Shown here: one piece after another, positions 16,257 through 24,780 of the stretch
Position numbering within the stretch: the first letter of the stretch is position 1
How the letters are laid out: each line of letters begins with the position of its first letter
Source of the DNA: Pseudoalteromonas neustonica
Lineage (GTDB): Bacteria > Pseudomonadota > Gammaproteobacteria > Enterobacterales > Alteromonadaceae
Length of the DNA: 64,000 nucleotides
Direction: 5' to 3'
Assembly: GCF_001653135.1 (NCBI RefSeq)
Contig: NZ_BDDS01000009.1
Location: 1 to 64,000, forward strand
The notes under the pieces: generated by a model
What the model saw: the letters and a program-made list of their open reading frames with translations, nothing else
What the model was told of the DNA's origin: nothing
The model's database searches: none
Translations under genes and position numbers: made by a program

Positions 16257-16301
16257 GCACATAAAGCAAACATAAATTTATTTTATGTTTGCTTTATGTG
16301 C
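16257..16301. repeat. Perfect 20-bp inverted repeat with 5-nt loop
   Basis: GCACATAAAGCAAACATAAA (16257-16276) and its exact complement (16282-16301) flank TTTAT. It starts 21 nt beyond the stop of the flavoprotein gene on the minus strand. A T-run is missing on both sides, so it is not a normal intrinsic terminator, though it would block exonucleases or read-through. Confidence 0.85.
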
Positions 16302-16321
16302 TGTATTACATAGTGTTACAC

Positions 16322-17506
16322 CTAACAATACTGCCCTGCTGCGAAGCCGCAGCTCCATGCGTATTGGAAGTTATAACCGCCTAGCCAACCTGTTACGTCG
16401 GTGACTTCGCCTATAAAATACAGGCCTTGGGCTTTTTTAGCTTCGAAGGTTTTTGAGCTGAGTTCGTCGGTGTCTACGCCGCCTAGGGTCACTTCGGCGG
16501 TGCGGTAGCCTTCGGTGCCGTTGGGTTTAATTTGCCAGTTATGAATGTAATTAGCTAGCTCGTCAATTTGGCTGTGGGTGAGCTGGTTTACGTTATAATC
16601 TGGGATTGCTTTACTCTCGTGTAATATTTCAATAAAACGTTTTGGCAAAATAGTCGCGAGGCTGTTTTTTAATGATTTTTGTGCTTGGGTTTCTCGCCAT
16701 GTTGCTAATTGCTCTTTTAAATCAAGCTCTGGTAATAAGTTAATTGTGACCGCCTGCCCTGCACGCCAAAACGAGCTAATTTGTAAAATAGCAGGGCCTG
16801 ATAAACCACGGTGAGTAAACAGGATGTTTTCTTTAAAGCGAGTGCCGTCTTCACTACTCACAACACAAGGAATACTGATACCTGAGAGCCCTTCAAAGCG
16901 ATCTTTGTCATGTTGATGCAACGTAAATGGCACTAACGCTGCCATGGTTGGTAAAATATTTAAGCCAAACTGCTCAGCAATTTTATACCCTACTGGCGTT
17001 GCACCTAGCTTTGGCATGGTTAAGCCACCAGCGGCGACCACTAGCGATTCACACGTATATGATTGTTGCTCGGTGATCACGAGATAGCCGCTATCCGTTT
17101 TTTCTACGTTCAGCACTTCGTTACGCAACGCAACATTAACACCCGCCCACTCGCACTCGGTCAATAAAATATTAACAATGTCTTGGGCGCTGTTATCACA
17201 AAATAACTGGCCTAGGGTTTTATGGTGATACGCTAAACCGTGACGGTCTACCAGCTCAATAAAGTCATGCTGGGTATAACGACTTAAACACGATTTTACA
17301 AAATGCGGGTTACCACATAGGTAGTTTTCTGGGCTGGCGTTTTCGTTAGTAAAGTTACAACGCCCGCCACCACTAATGAGAATTTTACGACCGGGCTTTT
17401 TACCCATATCAAGTACTGTAACACTGCGGCCACGGTAACCTGCTTGTGCTGCACACATCAATCCTGCGGCACCGGCGCCTATTACAATTACATCTACTTG
17501 GGTCAT
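16322..17506 (-). CDS. BaiN/HI0933 (YhiN) family FAD-dependent oxidoreductase
   Basis: 394 aa flavoprotein. The N-terminal dinucleotide-binding motif GAGAAGLMCA is at ~11-20, followed by GKKPGRKILISGGGRCNFTN, which is diagnostic of the HI0933/YhiN family. A second FAD contact region is at the C-terminus (GLYFIGEVTDVTGWLGGYNFQYAWSCG). The natural substrate in most bacteria is unknown. It is monocistronic, with its promoter in the 313-nt gap shared with the divergent protease gene. Confidence 0.9.
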   Translation of the reverse strand: MTQVDVIVIGAGAAGLMCAAQAGYRGRSVTVLDMGKKPGRKILISGGGRCNFTNENASPENYLCGNPHFVKSCLSRYTQHDFIELVDRHGLAYHHKTLGQLFCDNSAQDIVNILLTECEWAGVNVALRNEVLNVEKTDSGYLVITEQQSYTCESLVVAAGGLTMPKLGATPVGYKIAEQFGLNILPTMAALVPFTLHQHDKDRFEGLSGISIPCVVSSEDGTRFKENILFTHRGLSGPAILQISSFWRAGQAVTINLLPELDLKEQLATWRETQAQKSLKNSLATILPKRFIEILHESKAIPDYNVNQLTHSQIDELANYIHNWQIKPNGTEGYRTAEVTLGGVDTDELSSKTFEAKKAQGLYFIGEVTDVTGWLGGYNFQYAWSCGFAAGQYC

Positions 17507-17750
17507 TTGTTAATCTCATTAAAAAATTTGGCTAATTATAACAAGTTTCACACCTCAGCGGAGAACTTTGATTGTTTTTATAACAGCAACAAATGTAACT
17601 GATACAATATAATAAAAATAAAAAACCAGCACTTTATAATTAAATACTAGGCTAAAAATCAATTAGATAAGTAAACTTGGCCATTTAAACATCTCCATAT
17701 AACCAAAGTAGAGACATACATAACAAAACGTTATTTTAACCTTTTTAACA

Positions 17751-17756
17751 TATAAT
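17751..17756 (+). promoter_or_regulatory. Possible -10 box for the S8 protease gene
   Basis: A perfect TATAAT lies 64 nt before the protease ATG, in an AT-rich stretch, but no convincing -35 is at 16-18 nt. The rest of the 17507-17819 gap shows no gene or strong hairpin. Confidence 0.3.
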
Positions 17757-17819
17757 TTACCTTTGTACCACTTCGCGACATCTCATTGCGAAGAAACCAA
17801 TAACAATCTAGGGATAATT

Positions 17820-19970
17820 ATGACAACAAGTACAACATTTAAAAAATGCGCTGTAGCCCTCACTTTGGGCACGCTTTTCGCTGCATCATCAAGCATGGCT
17901 AATCCAAGTCAAGTAATCATGCCATCAATGGCTGACACAACAGCTAAGCTTCAAGGGCAAAGTGCACTTGGTACTCGCTTTATCATTAAATATAAAAATA
18001 ACAGTAATGATATGGCTACTTTCTCGGTTGCTGACGCAAGCCCACAAATGATGAACCAAAAAGCGCAAGGTTTTGTGAGTGCATTTACAAGCAAGAAAGC
18101 TAAAGTTAAGGCGCAATATGTTCGCCCAATGGCATTAAGTAATCATCACGTTATGCGTGTAGACAAAAACCTTAACGCTGATGAAACACAAGAATTCATG
18201 CAAGAGATGATTGCATCTGGCAATGTTGAATACATCGAAATTGACCAAATGTTACAGCCGTTTGCTACGCCTAACGATCCGCGTTACAACGATCAATGGC
18301 ATTATTATGAGCAAGCGGGTGGTCTTAACTTACCAACAGCATGGGATACTGCAACAGGTAGCGGTGTAGTCGTTGCTGTACTTGATACTGGTTATCGTCC
18401 ACATGTTGATTTAAATGCCAATATTTTACCTGGCTATGACATGATCTCAGATACGTTTGTAGCTAACGATGGTGGCGCACGTGATAGCGATGCGCGCGAT
18501 CCGGGTGATGCAACTAATACTGGTGAATGTGGCACAAATCAATTGGGCCAACCAGTTCCAGCATCTAACCAAAACTCTAGCTGGCATGGAACTCATGTTG
18601 CGGGTACTGTTGCCGCTGTAACTAATAATGGCGAAGGTGTTGCTGGTGTTGCGTATGATTCTAAAGTTGTGCCTGTACGTGTACTTGGTAAGTGTGGTGG
18701 TTTAACGTCTGATATCGCCGACGGTATTATTTGGGCATCAGGTGGTTCTGTATCCGGCGTACCGAGTAACGCAAACCCAGCTGATGTAATTAATATGAGT
18801 TTAGGCGGCGCGGGTTCTTGTAGTTCAACAACTCAGTCTGCAATCAATCAAGCTCGTGGCAATGGTACTGTAATTGTTATTGCAGCAGGTAATGATAACG
18901 ATAACTCTGCAAACTATAACCCTGGTAACTGTAGTGGTGTTGTTAATGTGGCATCGGTTGGCCGTAATGGTGGCCGTGCTTACTATTCAAACTATGGTTC
19001 TAACATTGATATTGCAGCACCAGGTGGCGCGCAAAGCTTTGCTAATGATTCTGAAGGTGTGCTTTCAACGCATAACTCAGGTTCATCTAGCCCAACGGGT
19101 GACAGCTATCATTACTCACAAGGTACATCAATGGCGGCACCTCACGTTGCCGGTGTTGCTGCACTTATCAAGCAAGCTAAACCAAATGCAACGCCTGATG
19201 AAATTGAAAGCATCTTAAAATCAACAACACGTTCATTTGCTGCAACATGTAATAACTGTGGTACAGGTATTGTTGATGCCGCTGCGGCCGTTGCTGCTGC
19301 GTCAGGTGGTACTACACCACCACCAGGTGGTAATGAACTTGCTGATGGCCAAGCAAAAACAGGGTTAAGCGGCGCTGCAAATAGCGAAACTTTTTACACA
19401 ATGACCGTACCAAATGGTGCTACAAACGTGACATTTACAATGAGCGGTGGTTCAGGTGATGCTGATATGTATGTGCGTGCAGGCAGCAAACCAACGTCAT
19501 CAACTTACGATTGTCGCCCATACAAAGGGGGCAACAGTGAAGAGTGCTCTATCGATAACCCTACCGCTGGGACTTATCATGTAATGCTACGCGGTTACTC
19601 TGCTTACTCTGCTGTTAGTTTAGTGGGTAATCTAACCACTTCAGGCGGTGGCACGGGTGCACCACAAGCTGGCGGCGGCACTGTTGCTGACATTTCAGCA
19701 AGTGCAGGTCAATGGAAACATTATACGCTAGATGTACCAGCAGGTATGGCAAGCTTTACAGTGACTATGTCTGGTGGTACTGGTGATGCGGATTTATTTG
19801 TTAAAGCTGGTAGCCGACCAACAACGTCTAGCTATGATTGTCGTCCGTACAAAAATGGTAACGCTGAAACATGTACCTTTACTAATCCACAAGCTGGAAC
19901 ATGGCATTTAAGTGCTAATGCGTATAGTACATTTTCAGGTGTTACTATCGACGCTCAGTACAAGCCATAA
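17820..19970 (+). CDS. Secreted S8 (subtilisin-family) serine protease with two PPC domains
   Basis: 716 aa from the ATG at 17820 (SD AGGGA; an upstream in-frame TTG lacks support). A signal peptide ends near SSSMA. An inhibitor-I9 propeptide follows, then the S8 domain with Asp189 (AVLDTG), His256 (WHGTHVAGT), Asn358 (AAGND) and Ser437 (GTSMAAPHVAG). After a Gly/Pro linker come two pre-peptidase C-terminal domains of ~90 aa, each with GDADxxVxAG and SxYDCRPYK motifs. This layout is typical of marine extracellular proteases exported by type II secretion; the PPC domains are usually removed on maturation. Confidence 0.93.
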   Translation: MTTSTTFKKCAVALTLGTLFAASSSMANPSQVIMPSMADTTAKLQGQSALGTRFIIKYKNNSNDMATFSVADASPQMMNQKAQGFVSAFTSKKAKVKAQYVRPMALSNHHVMRVDKNLNADETQEFMQEMIASGNVEYIEIDQMLQPFATPNDPRYNDQWHYYEQAGGLNLPTAWDTATGSGVVVAVLDTGYRPHVDLNANILPGYDMISDTFVANDGGARDSDARDPGDATNTGECGTNQLGQPVPASNQNSSWHGTHVAGTVAAVTNNGEGVAGVAYDSKVVPVRVLGKCGGLTSDIADGIIWASGGSVSGVPSNANPADVINMSLGGAGSCSSTTQSAINQARGNGTVIVIAAGNDNDNSANYNPGNCSGVVNVASVGRNGGRAYYSNYGSNIDIAAPGGAQSFANDSEGVLSTHNSGSSSPTGDSYHYSQGTSMAAPHVAGVAALIKQAKPNATPDEIESILKSTTRSFAATCNNCGTGIVDAAAAVAAASGGTTPPPGGNELADGQAKTGLSGAANSETFYTMTVPNGATNVTFTMSGGSGDADMYVRAGSKPTSSTYDCRPYKGGNSEECSIDNPTAGTYHVMLRGYSAYSAVSLVGNLTTSGGGTGAPQAGGGTVADISASAGQWKHYTLDVPAGMASFTVTMSGGTGDADLFVKAGSRPTTSSYDCRPYKNGNAETCTFTNPQAGTWHLSANAYSTFSGVTIDAQYKP

Positions 19971-20028
19971 AGTATAGCGTGAGTAAAAATCACGCTTACT
20001 AACTTAGCCAGTTCCCCTGGTAATTTTT

Positions 20029-20053
20029 AGCCGAACGAGAGTTCGGCTTTTTT
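20029..20053 (+). terminator. Rho-independent terminator of the protease gene
   Basis: AGCCGAAC-GAGA-GTTCGGCT followed by TTTTT: an 8-bp stem with a T-run. A second, weaker hairpin GCGTGA/TCACGC (19977-19995) sits just after the stop codon. Confidence 0.9.
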
Positions 20054-20075
20054 AGTTTAGCTTTATTCTTCAAGT

Positions 20076-20549
20076 TTAAAGTTCAGCAAGTACCGCTTCA
20101 GCTCTACTTACTACAAACTCTTTACCTTGCTCAACAAATAGACCTGTCACTTTTTGGTCATCAACAATCATTGCGTAACGCGTTGATCTAACACCACCAA
20201 AACCGGCTGTATCTTTATCTAACCCAAGTGCTTTTGTAAAGCTGGCATCGCCATCAGCTAGCATTTCAATTTCTTGTGCGTTATGCGCTTCGCCCCATGC
20301 TTTCATTACAAATGCATCGTTCACTGATACGCAGTAAATAGCATCCACGCCGTTGGCTTTGATTTTATCAGCAAGCGTAATAAACTCTGGTAAATGTGCA
20401 TTTGAACACGTGGGTGTAAACGCGCCAGGCACTGCAAATAACACTACTTTTTTACCCGCAAACAACGTTTCGTTGGTCAGCGTTTGCATGCCGTCTTCGG
20501 TTAATTGTGTAAGGCTAACCGCTGGTAATGTTTGGTTTTGAGAAATCAT
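20076..20549 (-). CDS. Peroxiredoxin 5-like thiol peroxidase
   Basis: 157 aa, the usual Prx5 length. It reduces hydrogen peroxide or alkyl hydroperoxides with the peroxidatic Cys48 in PGAFTPTCS; Cys73 is a candidate resolving residue. FGGVRSTRYAMIVDD near the C-terminus is typical of the family. No glutaredoxin domain is fused, unlike some bacterial hybrids, so the electron donor would be glutathione/Grx or thioredoxin. Cytosolic, single gene, with SD AAGGAAATACC before the ATG. Confidence 0.9.
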   Translation of the reverse strand: MISQNQTLPAVSLTQLTEDGMQTLTNETLFAGKKVVLFAVPGAFTPTCSNAHLPEFITLADKIKANGVDAIYCVSVNDAFVMKAWGEAHNAQEIEMLADGDASFTKALGLDKDTAGFGGVRSTRYAMIVDDQKVTGLFVEQGKEFVVSRAEAVLAEL

Positions 20550-20621
20550 GGTATTTCCTTTTAAATTGACTCTGGATTCATTGCGACTAAAAGTATCACA
20601 AAAGCAAAATCAACCCTACCA

Positions 20622-22547
20622 TCATAACCCCAAGCTACCACGGATTGTTTGCATCTGTTGTTGCAAGCGTTGGTGAATGTCGCTCACTAAGTTGCTTGAT
20701 TCACTCACTTGCCCTTTCATGCTTTGCATTGATTGACTAAAATTATCTAATAGTGAGTTTTGCTGCTTTGCTAATTCCATTGCATCAAATGCCACTTTAT
20801 TTGCATCTTGTGCGCTACTTGCCACTCCTTCTGAGTTGCGTTTAAGATCTTGAGCATTACTTGTTTGCAATTGGGCATCATCTGCCAGCGCCGAAATTTG
20901 AGTTGAGACCATGGTGGAATTTTCACTTAATAGGTTCAACTGATTATTTATATCACTCAATGAGCCTTGTGTTTGCCGTGCTAACTTACGCACTTCGTCA
21001 GCCACAACCGCAAATCCCCGGCCATGCTCCCCTGCTCGTGCAGATTCAATGGCAGCATTAAGTGCAAGTAAATTAGTTTGATCAGCAATGTTCCGAATAA
21101 CCTCTATAATTTGGCCTACATCTTGTACGCCACTTAATAGCTCTTGTAGGCTATGTAAACCTTGCCCTACACGTTCTTGTGTATGCGAGCTTGCACTTAG
21201 CATATTTTCTGCAAACCCTAAGCTTTTATCCATTGCTGAGAAAGTATGCTTGGCGTTATCTGCAACTTGACCATTAATAGCATTTACCTGCTCACCTATT
21301 TGTTGAATATCAGCCAGTAAACTTTGATTTTGCTCCACTTGATGATGACTAGCATCTGTTTGCTGACTAATCGTGTGTAAATGCACACTCATTTCTTGCA
21401 TAAAATCGTTAACAACCTTGAGCATTTGTGCCCGCTCTTGCGCTTCAATACGTTGCTGTTCAATTAGTTGGTTAAAATAATTAGCGATTTCACCGACTTC
21501 GGTTTTTGGGTTTTTACTTTCAATATTTTTTAATTCATTGCTTTCAATCAAAAATGCAAACCCATCTCGTAATTGGCGTAACGGCGTTAATACTTGGTTA
21601 CGTTGCACAACGTATACACCCACTGCAAGTATCACTAACATGCCTATCGCAACACAAAACACCACTAATACTTGTTGCTTTAAAATACCTTGCTCGGCTT
21701 TAAGTTGTTGCTCTGCATTTATGACTGTGCCAGACAATGTACTGATTTGCTTACGTAAAGCATGTATACCAACTTGACGCTGCTGAGCCTGATCTATGGT
21801 ATTAGCTAAATCACGCGGATAACGATTAGGCCAACTACTTAACTCTGCTTTTATCTCATCAGCTAAATCTTCAGCTTCTTCATCTATAAATAAACTGTCT
21901 TCATCAACGTCACTCATCACACCTAAATTTTCAAGGCTTTCAATTTGCTGTGCTAAGTGGTTTAAGTTGTTTACGCTTTGCTGTAAGTTTTTTTGGGTGT
22001 CTTGATCAAAATTAAGGATCAATTGATAAGTAAAAAGCGACAAGGTTGTGACTTCGCTGTAATAATCACTGGCGAGTTGGTAATAAGTGTGTGTATTCGT
22101 ATTTTGCTGTGCAGACTTGTTAGCATAACTAATTAGTGAAGATGCTGATCCAGCCATTTGCCTCAAGGCATTATCCAGCAATGCGGTTTCATTACCTGAA
22201 AGTTTACCAAGAGCGCGGTATTTGCCTTTTATATCTGTATCAAGTTGGCTCAGTTGTGAGTTTAACTGCTGCTTTAAAATCGTGGGTAAAATGGTGAGTT
22301 GAGTGTTTTTTAACTCTGTAATTAAATCAGATGCTTGCCCCAAATATTGGCTATCACCTTGGTCTAAATAATCTTCTAACGAGCTTTCAAGATCAATTAA
22401 TATACTATTTTTTAGCTGGTTATATGATTGATCTTGGTGCTCTAATTTAACTAAGGTTTGACTTGCCCAATACAAAGTACCGCCTAAAAGTAAACTGGCG
22501 AGCGCCAACAAAATAGCTAATAAACGAGTAAATGATGACACGCGCAT
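20622..22547 (-). CDS. Methyl-accepting chemotaxis protein
   Basis: 641 aa. The N-terminal transmembrane helix (~8-29) is followed by a ~260-residue periplasmic helical sensor rich in Gln, Asn and Leu. A second membrane helix (~297-316) leads to a HAMP region and the long cytoplasmic coiled coil with the conserved tip [20 protein letters not shown] and [20 protein letters not shown]. The C-terminus has no CheR/CheB-tethering pentapeptide. The ligand is unknown. Next gene downstream of rsmJ, 118 nt away. Confidence 0.93.
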   Translation of the reverse strand: MRVSSFTRLLAILLALASLLLGGTLYWASQTLVKLEHQDQSYNQLKNSILIDLESSLEDYLDQGDSQYLGQASDLITELKNTQLTILPTILKQQLNSQLSQLDTDIKGKYRALGKLSGNETALLDNALRQMAGSASSLISYANKSAQQNTNTHTYYQLASDYYSEVTTLSLFTYQLILNFDQDTQKNLQQSVNNLNHLAQQIESLENLGVMSDVDEDSLFIDEEAEDLADEIKAELSSWPNRYPRDLANTIDQAQQRQVGIHALRKQISTLSGTVINAEQQLKAEQGILKQQVLVVFCVAIGMLVILAVGVYVVQRNQVLTPLRQLRDGFAFLIESNELKNIESKNPKTEVGEIANYFNQLIEQQRIEAQERAQMLKVVNDFMQEMSVHLHTISQQTDASHHQVEQNQSLLADIQQIGEQVNAINGQVADNAKHTFSAMDKSLGFAENMLSASSHTQERVGQGLHSLQELLSGVQDVGQIIEVIRNIADQTNLLALNAAIESARAGEHGRGFAVVADEVRKLARQTQGSLSDINNQLNLLSENSTMVSTQISALADDAQLQTSNAQDLKRNSEGVASSAQDANKVAFDAMELAKQQNSLLDNFSQSMQSMKGQVSESSNLVSDIHQRLQQQMQTIRGSLGL

Positions 22548-22665
22548 GAGTTGATTCCTCTGAATGACTGCGCGCTTACACTATTAACTATTTATGACAG
22601 TTTAATGAAAAACCACTAAAACACATAAATTAATGGGGACAAAAACATTTAATAAGAAAAAAGAC

Positions 22666-23466
22666 TTATACCATTGCCGCTTTTACATAAACATCGAAGC
22701 GGTTCTTTTTCGTTTTAATTTGCATGCTGGGGGTTTTGTTGTTCAAAAATGGCGCGTAATCGGGACGCTTAACTACAACGCGCTTACTGGCAAGAGGATA
22801 TGCAAATTCAAGTAAGTCATCAGCATCGTTGTCTGCTCCTACTAAGTCTTGAAATACCCGCATTTCTTTTTTTACTAATGCAGACTTTTCACGATGCGGA
22901 AACATAGGATCAAGGTAAACCACGTCGGGCATACTTTCACATTGGGCCAATAATGTATGACTTGAACCAAACACTAAGCTCATGTTTTCTTTCATCCATG
23001 GGCCTATTTCAATGTCGTTATAAGCACGCTCTAAGCCATCATAAAGTAATGCGGCAACAACTGGATGGCGTTCATGTAAAATCACTTTACAGCCTAAAGA
23101 TGCTAAAACAAAACCATCGCGGCCAAGCCCTGCTGTTGCATCAAGTACAACGGGTGTGGCGCCTTTATTTAACCCTACCGCTTTAGCAATTGATTGACCT
23201 TTACCACCCCCAAACTTGCGCCTATGGGCAACCGCTCCGGTCACAAAGTCAACGCTTATCGCGCCAAGCTTTGGCTCATCTGTTTTACGAAGTGTTAAAC
23301 CATCTTCACCATAATGAAGTGAAAAACCAGACGTTTCTGCAGCCCATTTTTCAAGCCCAAAGCGCTGCTCAATACCAGTAAGATAATGACGTAATTCTTT
23401 AAAAGGACACTGTATAACCAAAATAAACTCCGACCGTAAATAGCTCGCGAAGTATATCAACTGCAA
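22666..23466 (-). CDS. rsmJ: RsmJ, 16S rRNA m2G1516 methyltransferase
   Basis: 266 aa. A SAM-dependent methyltransferase that modifies G1516 of 16S rRNA. It carries RsmJ signatures: [30 protein letters not shown], the SAM-site [38 protein letters not shown] and [14 protein letters not shown] near the end. It is slightly longer than the E. coli protein because of an N-terminal stretch of ~15 residues that may not all be translated. It lies 12 nt after the response-regulator gene, probably co-transcribed. Confidence 0.93.
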   Translation of the reverse strand: MQLIYFASYLRSEFILVIQCPFKELRHYLTGIEQRFGLEKWAAETSGFSLHYGEDGLTLRKTDEPKLGAISVDFVTGAVAHRRKFGGGKGQSIAKAVGLNKGATPVVLDATAGLGRDGFVLASLGCKVILHERHPVVAALLYDGLERAYNDIEIGPWMKENMSLVFGSSHTLLAQCESMPDVVYLDPMFPHREKSALVKKEMRVFQDLVGADNDADDLLEFAYPLASKRVVVKRPDYAPFLNNKTPSMQIKTKKNRFDVYVKAAMV

Positions 23467-23478
23467 AGCGCTATAGCA

Positions 23479-24660
23479 CTAAAATAGCTCAATATCAGTT
23501 TGTGACGTAATATTATCTGTAAACTCTGGTGTGGCTATTTTACTTAAGCTATCAATTAATTCAGTACGTGAGTCAATAATGTGATTAAGCTGATATTTTA
23601 CAAATCCTAAATCATCATTGAGTGATGCAAACAATAACTGTGTTTTTTCTAACTGTTCAACATTAAGGGCTAACGCTTGATTATTGGCTAGCTCCGGATA
23701 TTGCTGCATGGTTTTACGAATTTCTGACAATTGCTCTGTCATTTGATCCACAGCCTGCTCTCGGGTATCACTGTTTGCAAACATTAACTCTGATAGCTCT
23801 GAAAAGGCATTGCCTACGTTATGCGCTTGCGAAAGTGCTTTTTCGTTTACTTCCATATCTTGAATTTTAGCGTTAGTAACCTCTAAAAGGTGCGGGAATA
23901 AATCCTTATAGCGGCCATAAAGTGCAACATCACTCAAAGGCATATTTTTAATTAAAATAGATACTTTAGGGAAATTAATAATTGTACAACTGCTAAAATC
24001 AACAAATCGGTTAGCATAACGATGCTTTTCTAGCAGCTCTTGCTCTAATGGGCAAACACAGCCATCTGTAGTACAAAAAACGCCTATTTCCTGATACCAA
24101 AAAGCAACAATAACCTCAAGATCTAGGGGTTTAAAAAATTCGAAAAAATACTCAGATAAAGTTTGTATATCATGGGCATGATAACTTTGCCCAACATAGC
24201 GCATTATTCGCCCCATATCGCCTGAATCTGTCATCGCTATTTCAGCAGTGATCTCCGCTTTTTTAATATCATCTTTTAGCTTATTTGAATGCTGACGATA
24301 CTCATAAAGCACTTGTATTCGGGCCATTAATTCTTGTGCGTTAAAAGGCTTGACGATGTAATCTGCAGCGCCGGCGTTATACCCTTTAACACGCTCGGGC
24401 AATTCACTTTTTCCTGATAAAAACATCACGGGCGTGTCTTTGGTTTGGTCACTATTTTTTAATTCAGTACAGACTTGATAACCTGATTTACCAGGCATTT
24501 CAACATCGAGTAAAATAATATCTGGGTTGTATTTTAATGCTAACCTTAATCCTTCCTCGCCATTTTTTGCATGAATTAATTTACAAAACCCTGCTAATGA
24601 TTCTTCAATGACATGGTGAACGTATTTATCATCGTCAATCGCTAATACCAGTTTTGTCAT
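23479..24660 (-). CDS. Response regulator with long unknown output region
   Basis: 393 aa. Residues 1-125 are a receiver domain with DDD at 9-11, the phospho-acceptor Asp52 (LLDVEMPGKSG), and a Lys in VKPF near 104. The remaining ~265 residues are not a known DNA-binding or enzymatic output: a mixed globular part with several cysteines (CTTDGCVCP) is followed by an extended helical coiled-coil segment (~270-370). It could be a scaffold or a c-di-GMP/chemotaxis-related adaptor. No histidine kinase gene is adjacent. Followed by rsmJ. Confidence 0.85.
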   Translation of the reverse strand: MTKLVLAIDDDKYVHHVIEESLAGFCKLIHAKNGEEGLRLALKYNPDIILLDVEMPGKSGYQVCTELKNSDQTKDTPVMFLSGKSELPERVKGYNAGAADYIVKPFNAQELMARIQVLYEYRQHSNKLKDDIKKAEITAEIAMTDSGDMGRIMRYVGQSYHAHDIQTLSEYFFEFFKPLDLEVIVAFWYQEIGVFCTTDGCVCPLEQELLEKHRYANRFVDFSSCTIINFPKVSILIKNMPLSDVALYGRYKDLFPHLLEVTNAKIQDMEVNEKALSQAHNVGNAFSELSELMFANSDTREQAVDQMTEQLSEIRKTMQQYPELANNQALALNVEQLEKTQLLFASLNDDLGFVKYQLNHIIDSRTELIDSLSKIATPEFTDNITSQTDIELF

Positions 24661-24741
24661 GCTCCATTCCCTTTTAATGAATTACTTAAAAAAGCATAGT
24701 ACGGAGGGATTATTTTGCGACAATTTATTACTCTAAATAGT

Positions 24742-24767
24742 AAAAAAGCGCCATAAGGCGCTTTTTT
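24742..24767 (-). terminator. Terminator of prlC
   Basis: AAAAAAGCGCC-ATAA-GGCGCTTTTTT: an 11-bp stem including the A/T flanks, 14 nt after the prlC stop on the minus strand. Being symmetric, it could work in both directions. Confidence 0.9.
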
Positions 24768-24780
24768 ACTTAAAAACTGA

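Noticed and set aside
16257..16301. Rho-independent terminator for the flavoprotein gene
   Set aside because: The stem is perfect but no T-run follows on either strand.
17763..17819. TTG start giving a longer S8 protease
   Set aside because: It adds 19 polar residues before a clean signal peptide that has its own SD.
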